Origin: Anthopleura xanthogrammica
Taxonomy: Eukaryota; Cnidaria; Anthozoa; Actiniaria; Actiniidae
DNA length: 64,000 bases
Direction of reading: 5' to 3'
Assembly: GCA_964019055.1 (NCBI GenBank)
Contig: OZ025207.1
Coordinates: 4,529,501-4,593,500 of the forward strand
Notes under the pieces: model-generated
Seen by the model: only the letters and a program-made list of their open reading frames with translations
What the model was told of the DNA's origin: nothing
Database searches by the model: none
Translations under genes and position numbers: made by a program
Shown: positions 23,120-35,100 of the stretch, piece after piece
Layout of the letters: each line of letters starts with the position of its first letter
Numbering within the stretch: the stretch's first letter is position 1

Positions 23120-26100
23120 TTACATCAAGTTACAAGCACGGCTGCCTGGAGGTTGTTTCTGGTCTAGTTTGAGCTCTCCCCCATTTGCTGTCACACCTTT
23201 TTGCGCTTTGAGAACCTGAAAGAAAACATCAAATACTTGACCTTAAACCGGGCTTTGCAAATTGTTCTCGAAGAGGATATTTTCCGCATTCTCGTGGCAT
23301 CAAAGTAACTCTGCCTGAGATACACTACTGGAAAGTCATGAGGTTAAAGTTGGCGAAAACTGGGATTTATGAAACATCAGGTGGGGAAGGGTAGATAAAA
23401 TCATGGGATTTCCTAAAAAGGTATATCAGTGGCACTTTTCATCAATAATTTATGCTGGGAATTGAAACAGAGTTCCCACTCATATGGAAAAATAAAATTT
23501 CCCGGACTTTTCCCTGACCAAAGACCATTTTTCACTGATCACAATGTGCACTAATTTTACGAAAAATGGTGCTTCAAACACAGGAAGCCCAACTGAAAAT
23601 TCCAAATTTAAAACAATTTTTTGAAGACTGACAGAAATTCCCTGACTTTTTACTGACTTTTGGGTAAATTGCAAAAATTCACTGACCAAAATCAAAATTC
23701 CCTGACAATTCCCTGACCTTGAAAAAATGTCAGAATTCATTGACTTTTCCCTGACCGTGGGAACCCTGTGTAATGAGGACCCAGATGTAGCGGAATTAAC
23801 AAGAAAGGTTTGTCCTACCGTTGTCAGCATGTGGATACGGTACTTAAGACGTCCACTTTGATAGTTGGCAGCCGCTGATATCGCACGATGAAAGGGATCG
23901 AACTGCTGCTCGGCTGGAGGTTTCTTGCCCCATTCTTCACAGAGATCCTAAGCAAAAGCAACACATATATCGTGTCAGTTTAACTAGTTCTACTTTTAGA
24001 CACACAGGAAAAAAATTGAGAAAAAATAATAGTGAACAAGAGTACTACATTTCCACCAGTTCCATAATGATACCAAATAGAGTGGCTTCAGACGTCTGGA
24101 TATTCGGTGCAGTTGAATGTAAAAGAAGACTTGTAACCATGTATATATTCAAGGGCACATCCATTGGGATATGTAAGAACAGAGGGATCTCATGAGAGCT
24201 TTGGCTCAGTGTTGTATCACAGCGTGGGACAATCACAACAAAGCTAGGCTCCAAACTAGGTGTAAGCCCAAAGATCAAATTGGAATTTAGAAGTTGATTT
24301 TTGTGGAGGGAGTAAAAAACCGGAAAACCTGGATAAAAACCCTCGAAACACAGGAGAGAACCAACAAGCAACTCTACTCACATACGACACTGAGCCTGGC
24401 AAGACTCGACCCCAGGTCGCATTGATGAGAGGAGAGTGCTCCCTTTCAACTAAAGGAGGGAGGGGTAATGTACTTCGAGTATATAGTTACAGACCTGTAT
24501 TCGTTTCTCTTTCTTGATTAATCTTTCATTCTTCCTTTTCATAAGCACCAATTCAGCTTTAAGTTGAGCACCATCCACGTCACCTCCAACTATGGTCATG
24601 CTTCGAGGACCCACCCCTGGGCCTTTGATTTGTTCCATCTGGCGCAGCTCCTGAATACAACAATCAACAGGAATTGTTATTGTCATCTTTCCCGATGCTT
24701 GACCCCCCTGACTAACACCCCCCCCCCAAAAACAACTATGGAGGCCTTCATTCGGAGCGCCCATGTGCAGAATACATTCGTTAGCAATCATCAAAACATA
24801 ACATATTGGTATTTCTAGATTTCTAGCTTTCAAAGTACTCGATGTTGGACATTTTTCACAGGGTACCCAATCGAAATAACAAGCGAGTAAAAGCCCATTT
24901 CGATATTCTGGTTGAATTATGATCACGTACAAAGCAATTCACGACGAGAAAGAATCCTAATATATTATTTTATTTCCACGGAGCCTCGCCTTGAATTACT
25001 TTGTGCATTATCATCATTGAACCAGAATATGGAAAGTGGGTCACGTTGCCTTAACCCCCTTAAAACGAGCAGTTTGTTTATCAAGGTGCTCTTTTCATTT
25101 CTGGTTTTGCCGATAATATGGCTCAGTTTAAGGGGGATAGGTCACGTGACTTGTTAGTGCAAATGGCAAAGTCAGAATTCAAAGTTTAAAAAAAAAATCC
25201 CTGTGCACACCACCAGCCAATCAGAATACAGTATTTGTGCGCATGTCACGTGAGGGTTATTACCTTAGTGGTCATCTTGGTGAGCCTTGGATCAGCCACA
25301 GAGTCCTCTTGTCTACCATACATCAAGAATGTTATACAACCAGAATCAAACCACTCTAGAGTCTCTTGTACGACTTTGGGAATCGAGAAAATCTTGGTGT
25401 TGTTGAACTCAGGTGAAAGAGTGTTGACTTTGGTGTCCGTCACGGTGTAGTCTTCTTCTGCTTTCGTCCTGTACTTGACATAAATACCTTTACTGAACCG
25501 TGATTTGTGTACTTCACCATTACGAATGGTCACCTGTTAATCAACAATAACACGTCTTGTTGTTTGTTTGGCTTCGTCACGAGAAGAATGCAGCTTGGGG
25601 CAGATTTTGTATAACAGTATCCTGCATGGTTCTAGAGGCTTTCTACAACCGAGAAGCACTGGAGCGAGAGAGCATCTGGAATCAGGGAGGGTAGTATGGC
25701 AGCAAACTACCCATGGTGCAGTGGTGTGACCGTGACGTAACCGTTGCGTGACCGTTAGCATACGTGCAAAGTTAAATCAGTCGGCCAGACGCAAGGCAAG
25801 TAAAAAGGTGTCGCCGAACAATTTACAAGCGCCAGCAAAATCGATCAGTGCGTAACGCGCAGGGATAATCTGTGACAAACTATGCATTGCAAGCCTTGAT
25901 TTGGAATCAAATGAAAACATCCACTGAAAAAAATTAGCTTGGTCCCAGCCTTTCTCAGTTTGATATCAGGCAATAATGGCCTTATCGCGTGCCTTGTTCG
26001 TCAGCATGAAAACATGCTTCATTCAATACAAAACGACTATGTTGGAATGCGTTACCCTAAAATGATAAGGTTTGTCAAGTAATTCGGTTGGATTTTCCAC

Positions 26101-29100
26101 AAAGTTGTCCTCGTCTAAAGGTTTTCCTGTTTGGGTACATGGGGTCACGTTCACCACCAACGTAGCTTCTTCTGAGCCCTGTAGTGAAGAGTAAAGTGGG
26201 TCAGTAAAATCTAGCTTATTGTCCTTGGGGGTGGGAGGGGTGGGAATAAGTTTGTGATATCGCAATGGACTACTTTGACGATGCGGCGGCCATTTTGGTA
26301 GGGGGCAAATATATAAATCTTTGTTACACTTATGGCATCGATTAAAATTAACGTTTCACCCCTAGACAACTTGACAAGAGATGAATTAAGAAGATGGGCA
26401 TGAAAGAAAGACAAATAAACGAAACTCTCTATTTTATCCGACATTTTTGTTTTCTTTTGCCCCCTGGACGCCCCATAATGCCTTGCGATTCAAGATGTGA
26501 AAATAATGACTGATACTACGTAGAAAAATGAAATGCTTGTCACTTAACCAGCATGATAGGGCCAGAGAAACCCAGGATTTGTTTTTTCTTCATCAGATCC
26601 TACATATACCCCCGGCATCTCTTACACGTCCCTTTCATTAATTCAGATTCAAGATGGCCGCCGCATCGTCGAAGTAGTCTATTTGTCGCGCTATTTAACA
26701 ATTAGACCTGCAGCCCATATGATCTACGAGTCAATTGAGGTTTTTCACTGTGACGTCACGTAATCAAAAAAAGAAATATTTTTTTGTTTAATCAAGAAAA
26801 GAAGTTCGCAATCAAATTTGTCATGTAGATATTCAGTAGTAAACTGAATTGCAAAGTTTTGTGAAGATTGTCCATAATCCAGAGAATGTATGAATTTGAC
26901 AACTTTTGCCTGCCAACATATATTTCTTTGTAAATTTTCATGTTTTTAAAAATTCATATCTTCGATAGTTTACGCGCGATCTTCACGAAACTTCACAGTT
27001 TCACTAATATCTGTATGAAAACTATGAATATCAACTCCTTTTTCAGATTAAAGTACAAGCCATGTGGACGAAGTCTTTGCCATTGTTTTTGGTTTTTAAA
27101 ACCGACATTTTTCGCTACTAGTATATCCAATTTTCAGGGTTCGATAATATTGGAGGTGTTTTACCTTGTAATCTGTGACAGTCAACTTGTCATCAAAGTC
27201 CAAAGCAAAACCCAGACTCTGAAGGAACAGGTTTGCTGTGCCGATCAACACATCTTCCACGTCTTCCCAGAATGGATCCTGTTCTTTGGGGATCTTCGAC
27301 ACATCTTCACCATCCATAAACTTCTGGTACATCTCCTGCAAAGACACCATCATTAATATTAATAATATTTAATCAAATATTAATTTAGAATAATTTAATT
27401 ACTGTAACAATGACATTTCTACAGAGTATCTCTTCGTCTAATTACAGTTTAGAAGTAAATTTTTTTCTGAGGGAGGAAAACCCGAGAACCCGGAGAAAAA
27501 CCCTCGAAGCACAGGACAGAACCAACAAACAACTCTACTCACATACAACACCAAGCCCGGTGGGACTCAAACCCGGGTCGCATTGGTAAGTGAGCCGGTG
27601 CTCCCACCCATCCATGCTTTCTGAATACTTTACCTATGTTATAATGATTAATGATTTAATGTTTGGAAGAGAGAAAATTTTGTTTTACCTGGATTAAAAA
27701 CCTTCTATTCATGAATTTACCGCGATCCCAAAGCCAAACGTTACCATTGAGCATACTCTTCATCTTCACCGCCACTCTAAATATCAAAATATAGTCGAGT
27801 TACTATTTGGAAAACAATAGTCCCCTTCACATTTCCCTGCACCATCTTGAAAATTATAGCTATGCCTTTGCATCGAAGTGATACATGAGGTGATCTTGCA
27901 ATGATAGAGACCTTTTCTTAACACCTTGGACAATAGTTCCATTCACAGTTCCCTGCGCCATCTTGAAAGGTAGCCGTGCTTTTGCATCGAAGCGAGACGA
28001 ACGGTGAGCTTCCAATGATAGAGACCTTTTTAAACACCTTGGACAATTAACAACAGGTCTCTATCATTGCAATTACAGTTGCAATTACCGGATTAACAGG
28101 TTAATAGTGGGAATAAAAAGAACAAGAGAAAAGGAAAAAAGAGATTACAAGATTATTTCTTAAATTTCTCAATTATCAAAAATTTATAAATATTGATTAA
28201 CTTTCTTTAGCCCTTCGACAACTTGGGATATTGAGGATTTTAGCGTTTTTCTAAGCTTGAATTCTTTTAAGGTTTGTTTTAGAAGCGGTTCAGTTGGACA
28301 CAGTCAAAGGGTTGATAGGGGTTATTTAGAAGCAGGCCTTTCAGGTTACTATCCCATCTCTCCTTAGTGACCTGTTTGTCCCAAGTCCACGCGTGAGTTA
28401 CTCGTTTATGGCGAAAAAACTTTAGAGGATGTTTTAATGTTAGGAATGTGAAACCTGATAATTTTTTTCCTTCTTATAACCTCCTTGATACTACTACCAG
28501 TGTTTTTTTTATAGTTCCTTTCCTATAGACACAATAGGCAATGTTTATTAAAGCTCAAAAAGCACTCTAGGAAACTGAATCCTGTAAAAATGGAACATGG
28601 AAATCAAAGTAAATATCAGAAAAAAATTACTCTGTTATTTCCGTCTTTTGAAATATTTACATTTCCAGAGAAAATGCCAAAGGTAAAATTGTCAGATGAA
28701 ATTTGAGAGGAGCCAAAAAAGCGTAAGGACTCAGTTTCCGATCTTACGTTGTGCTAAATAATTGAGGTCATGCACATTGGCTATTATCTTCTGATCCCGA
28801 AAGGTTTAAGGAGTCAAAATATTTGAATAGAAAGTATTCTGGTAGTAGTGGTATCCAGACCCAATAAGAGGAATGGAGAATTGCATACAAAGCAATTCTA
28901 TCCGTCCATTTTTAGCTTGTATGTTTATATTAGGAAATTTAAGAAGAATAGAGTTAGAAGAAGAGTGTAGTATTAGACCTACTTCAGATTGGAATGATGA
29001 GAGCCATCAAGATGAATATCCCTGCGAAGTGGTTATCAGAGATAACAAGGTTATTTCTTTAATTCTTATTTGAAGGTATAGTTTTAGATCAAAATTATTT

Positions 29101-32100
29101 GACTAAAGCTTTAAAAAACGTTTAAGTGAAACTTTATATCTTTTAATACAGAATATATTAATTTAAGGAATATAGAATGGCGCGCGTCTATATACTGTGA
29201 TATAAACACGCTGAGAGCTGTAGAGCAGGAGAGAAGTCGTAGAGAAACACGAGGCGTAGCTGAGTGTTTCTTTGACTTCTCGAGTGCTCTACCGCTCCCA
29301 GCGTGTTTATATCACAGTATATAGACTTTCTCAACTTGTGGGTATTATTGATAAACCAATAGCAGCGTAGCCAATCAGATTGAAGGATTTGTAATATTTT
29401 TTAATGATATTTATTACATACTTGGTTCCTGAACTATTGTTGCCTTGTGCAGCACCAGATATCAGAATCACTTCAAAAGTCCTTGGTAAGAAATAATGAA
29501 TAAAAATGAATGAATACATATGTGATGAAAATATATGTGTTGTAATACGAAAGATACCAAAAGGGGAAAAAACGGGCTTTGAGAAAGTCTAGAATATAGG
29601 TGTACAGCGATGATACAATGTTCTACTCACTTTCCCTTGTCCAACTCCTCACTGACTGCGTTGACTTCACTGACTAATGGCAGCAACTCAAGAACCTGCT
29701 CCTGAGCTAGCTGTTGTTCTGCAAAACAATAAAGAAACCTCAGAAATGAATCGTCATTCAACTTAACTACTGTAAAACCCTGTTCAAACAGACAAATTAT
29801 GAAGAAATCATCCTATTTTCCTGGGTTATTCCTGAGCATTTTTGAGGTTTTTCAGTGTTTTCTGGACCTACACGTTTTGCAAGCCCTAGCAAAACCATAT
29901 CTATTGTTTGGATTTGCTGTTTTTGCTGTTTGGATAGCTGTGCACGGAGCTAAAAATGTGCTCTCTTACTTCATACTCTCTTGGTTGATTGTAAAAGATT
30001 ATAAATGTCATTTGTCACCATTTAACCATTGACTGCCTTGTAAGTCGTGTGATCTACTTTAGTTTACCTTTGCTTAGACCAGAACCAAATGCTGTAGCAA
30101 ATCCTTTGGCTTCTGCAATCTCTTTCTGTGCAAAATCCCAATCCACCTTGTCTGGGGAACCTTCACTTTTGTCAGTGTTTTTGGGATTCTTCAAATAGTA
30201 CATGTGGTTGGAACCTAATAGAGAAAATCCATCAGCATAGGGAATCCAAAGCTCATATCTTCAGCAAATGTAAGAATAGTCAGGCATTGAATGAGAATTA
30301 ACAGTGGAATCCACAGAGTGGCTCTTCTTCCATGCATTCCAATTGGAATTTAGAAGTTGATTTTTGAGGAGGGAGGAAAAACCGGAGAACCTGGAAAAAC
30401 CCTCGAAGCACAGGAGAAAACCAACAAACAACTCTCCTCACATATAACACTGAGCCCAGTGGGGCTTAAACTCAGGCAGCCTTGGTGAGAGGCGAGGCAT
30501 CGTACTTATGACTCACAATAATCATAATTCCTCATGACGGGTTCTTCACTGTTGTTCACTCCAGCCACCCTACATTCACTCTTTGGAACAGTTACACTCA
30601 ACTCACGTCGAAATTAACCCTCACTTCTTAATTTTTAGAGAGGGAGTAAGACTAAGGTACCAAAAAACACTCAGGCTCATGGTACGGGAGACAACAACAC
30701 ATAAAACAAACTAAACAATGACAGGCAAGAGGACAGACAGACAGATGGATGAACAAACAGACTTGGAGATCTACAAACAGAGAGACTGAGGGAGAGTACC
30801 ATGGCCACTCCCCATTAATGAATGTACTGTAAATATTTTCCCATTTCAGACCACGTGTCATTCCCTTGAGAACAAGATTCTTTGTTTGAGTTGTATCCAT
30901 ATTCCTGCATCTTCTCATGTGCAACTGTTAAACAAAGAAATGATACTCTAGGGAATGACACATGGTCTGAAATGGGAAAACATTATGTCCAAGCTAAAGA
31001 GGTCTATTATGGCCCGTTCACACACACGATTTTTGCTGCAATTTCTGCGGCGATTTTTGAAAATATAATAAATTTTAACTCATTCTTCGAAGAGACATTT
31101 GTCCAGGTAATCTTGGTGTCCTGAATAAAACTTTACAAGTTAATCCTTTACCATTATTAACAATGACCAAAATCGCCGCAAAAATCGCTGCAAAAATCGC
31201 CCATGTGAACAGGCTTTTAGACTGATTTACCAAATAGGATTCTGTCCATGTGTTTCAGGGGTGTCTCCCCTGTCAGTGGTATGCCATTCACTTTGGTTTT
31301 AGATCCAGTTGTTGCAGGTTTGATGGTGATCTCAGAATCCTTCACTGTGATGACTGCGTGCTGTTTTTGGATGCTAAACAAAAAATGAATGAAATATTAA
31401 CAAAATCATAACAGGGTTCATACTACTGATTAACATGAAATAGACCTTTCGCAAGATATGGCCCGATGCACATGTATTCATGTATTCCTGCATGTACTTG
31501 CCAAAGCCTCGGTTTGATACATATTATGGGGGATATAAGTATCTGTGACTATCTCACACATGCCGACATAGATATTATTGGATGATTAAACAATAATACA
31601 AGGTTAGAGCGCTATTTAAACAATAAACTATTTGATTTATGAGCACCTTAATGAGCACTGTTATAGTTACCATAAGCTAAAGCAAACGAAAAAAATATTT
31701 TAAAATGTTGGTCATCTCACCTCAGTCCACTCAACAAAATGGATGGAGGAGGATCAGCTTTCTTGTTGCCGACAGAAACCTCCTCTGAAATAGAAAATCA
31801 TTAAGTAAATATTTAGCTATTTTATTATTACCAGCAAAAAGGGGGGGGAGATAAAGGTACTTTGTACTCAAGCAAATTTGGTAAAAATCTATTCTTTTGA
31901 AAAGAAGATCTATTGAAGAAATAAAAAATGCACACACATGCCGTGTGCTCTTATAAAGCACATGTTCCCAACCAATCAGAACAGGGGATTTATAACAGTT
32001 ATTTTATGATGGAAGAATGAAGCAACCAGCCACTCTTCTGAAGAAAGCTTGTTATAATAAATAAGCAATACCTTTGCTCTACCCTAACTCGCTTGATGCT

Positions 32101-35100
32101 ATTTTTTTAAGACAGTATCAGGGCTTCAAGTGGCTCTATATTTCCTATATTTCATTTTTTAAGTTCCCCTATATTCCCCCATATACTTCTTAAATGTCTG
32201 CTAATTCCCATAATTTTATTGAGAAAAGAAATTAAAGGAAAAAATTATTATCAAGCTCATAAACCTTGGTACCGGTGGAAGGGAAATAAAAATTAACTTC
32301 AAAAATATACGAAATATAGGGACACTTGAAGCCCTGCAGTATATTCATTTCTCTCTTTTGAAATTTCCCACAAACAAATGGATCTTTTCATGCATTGCTG
32401 TTAGCACTAGCGTAGGGAGGGGGGGGGGGGGGGAGAAGGGGGGCAGGTGCCCCCCCCAAATTTTTGGTAAATAGTTAATTGTTTGTTTTTTTCCCTTTTT
32501 TATTATTTTGGCCTCTTTTTTTTATACTTGGCGCCCCCCACTTTTTGTAGAGAAAGTTTTATTCCCTATTTCGTTGTAAATATCATGGTTTTTTTTGTTT
32601 TTTTATTTTGCTTTGGCGATTTTTGGCAGAGGTGCCCCCCAGAACCTAGGTCCTCGCTACGCCCCTGGCTGTTAGACAAAGGAAAAATACTCAAGGGAAT
32701 GATATATCAAGTTACCTTTGTCCAGGAAGTGCATGACAACACCAGACAGCAAAGAGTCTTCATTCAGGTTAATGATGTGAGGAATTGTGTTTTGCTTCTG
32801 TTGTTTGTCACTGGCATCTGAGCTAACATTTTCTGTACGAGATACTTGAAGCTGATGAGGGAATGAACAAAAGATTACACTTAATGGCTTGTCTTCTTGA
32901 ATCAGTGGTTAACATATCGCAATGTTGAGGTTACTGCAATTCTCAATATTCTGTGAACTCTGTAGTTGTCCATTGGAATCGTGAAAAGGGATAGATTGAG
33001 AATGAGTCAATAAGTGTATGAGTGAATGAATGAGCTAGGATTATTTTTGCCTTGAGATTCTCAGTATTCTGCAAACTCAGACATTTCAACGGCTTGTGAA
33101 ATTGGTTTTTTGCTGCTGCTAGTCAAAAAATAAAAGGTAAAAGATTCCTTTTAATTGATGGCAGCAAAAAAACAATTTCACAACAAGCCGTTGAAATGTC
33201 TGAGTTTGCAGAATTCTGAGAATCTCAGTAAGGAAAAAGTACTACCCAAGCTCATTCATTCACTGACTTATTGACTCATTCTCAATCCATCCCATCCCTT
33301 TCATTCACTCTTCCATCCATTCATTCATATCTATAGGCACAATACCTTTTCATCCCAGCTCATCATACTGTCCATATTAGCTTCAAGTTGAGCTCTTATC
33401 TGTTCTTCCATTTCTCGACGCATTCTATCAATCTCTATAAAAATTGGAAAATTTATTAGAAACTTATTGCTCTGCAATTCTTGGTTCTGTGTCCCAGACA
33501 TCTCCAGATGTAGTAGCTGTTTTGGTCACTAGCATGCATGCATGCATGACCAGTAAATCCAAGACTTCAAATGTAGTTTTCAATACTTCATATTTACATT
33601 TCAAATGTCCGATCAAGGGCTCCGATATTCAGAAAAAAAATTCAGTTAAAAATTAGGTTTTGGACCCGCTATCATGAATGATTGTGAAATATTTTTCAAA
33701 AGAATTCACTCCCAAAAACATTGTTAAGTATCTGCTTGAAAATATTTATTCTTGAAATAAAAATAATTTGAGTTGCCGAAGTTTTGATCGTAGTTGGCGC
33801 CGAGATTTGGAATTTCAAATGAAGCCGCCCAAACTCCAATCAAAACATTCGAGTTACTGGTCATGGTTGATGTAAATTAGCCATAAAGGTAACAGAAAAA
33901 ATCAACAGTGCTTCTGACCTTCAGGTGACAAGTTTCCTCCTCCTCCTCCACTAACGACCCCTAGTGTACCAGTATCCAATGCTTTCTTCAGCTTGTCATT
34001 TTCTTCCTTCAGCTCTCGGATCAATTTGTCCATCGGATTCTCATTTACTACAGCTTTGTTCTTGATTTTCTTGGCACGATCAGCATATCTAGAGTGATGA
34101 TCAAATAATATTATTTAACATTATTTTACTAATCTTGATCAGAGTTACTTTTGGTAAGCAATTGATTGATGATTAAAAAGACTCAAGATAACAGCTACAT
34201 TTTGTTGCCATCTCAACAACGAAATGTAACATATCGTTGTCATCTCGACAATAAAACATTATGCTTCATTGCTTTGGGTGGGTGGGTGGGTATGTAGGTA
34301 GGTGGGTGGATGGATAGGTGGATGGATGGATGGATAATGAATGGATTGGATGGATAAAAGAATAGGTTGATGGGTGGGTGGAAGGATGGATGTGTGAATG
34401 TGCAAATGGATGGAAAAAATGGGATATTGACAGATGGATGAATGAATGGATAGATGGATGGATGGATGAGTAAATGGATAGATGGATGGATGGATAGATG
34501 GATGGAAGGATGGATGGATGGATGGATGAGTAAATGGATAGATGGATGGATGGATAGATGGATGGATGGAAGGATGGATGGATGGAAGGATGGCTAGATG
34601 GACAGACTTCCAGATGGATGGATGCCAGATAATGACTGACTGATTTACAAATAGACCTCTTTATCTTGGGCACAATGTGTCTACCATTTCAGACCACATG
34701 TCATTCCCTAGAGTATTATTCCTTTGTGTAACGATCGCACATGAGAAGACACATGAATATGGATACAACTCAAATAAATCTTATGGACCCCTTTCACTTG
34801 ACGTCAAACCAGCTCAATTTAGAGGACAAAGCAAAAGAATTTCTATCTTCTGAGAATAGACCTTTTCAGCTTCGTTGTTTGTTGTGCCCATTTCAGACCA
34901 TGTGATGCCACTCTTGGGAGCTGATTCTTTCATGTGTTAATATTTTAACAAAAGAACATTTCTCAAGGGAATGTCATGTGGTCTGAAATGGGCAATTTGC
35001 ATACGAAGCTAAAAAGGTCTATTGGATCATATTGTTTTGCCTCCAAATTGAGCTGCATTCCGAAGTGCTGCAAGGGGTCTATTCTCAAGAGAATGACACT

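Larger units (their letters stand above)
23120..27776 (-). other. KIF28: Kinesin tail exons with C-terminal CNLM
   Basis: Exons 21-27 encode the region after [19 protein letters not shown], then [20 protein letters not shown], a beta-rich stretch ([36 protein letters not shown]) like the KIF1/KIF28 post-FHA domain, a basic helix ([19 protein letters not shown]), and a short last exon ending SRACNLM then TAA (23120-23122). Cys-Asn-Leu-Met at the exact C-terminus has the form of a CaaX box; Met at X favours farnesylation. Confidence 0.85.
29422..32851 (-). other. KIF28: FHA-domain exons and following helix of the kinesin-3 gene
   Basis: Exons 15-20 encode the forkhead-associated domain: [49 protein letters not shown] and [15 protein letters not shown]. 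In FHA domains the SxxHxxI and GSNH-type segments form the phosphopeptide-binding face; here the motif reads SIQKQHAVI. Kinesin-3 FHA domains couple to the neck and cargo adaptors. The next exons (29631-29718 and 29422-29481) encode a Glu-rich helix ([19 protein letters not shown]) and a beta-like segment. Confidence 0.88.

Noticed and set aside
24450..24932. 160-aa open frame on the minus strand
   Set aside because: Only 24495-24650 is coding (kinesin exon 25); the rest reads through intron sequence on both sides.
26940..27356. 138-aa open frame on the plus strand
   Set aside because: Antisense shadow of kinesin exon 22 (27165-27335).
34266..34673. 135-aa open frame rich in HPSIHPSI on the minus strand
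   Set aside because: Translation of the GGAT minisatellite within a kinesin intron.
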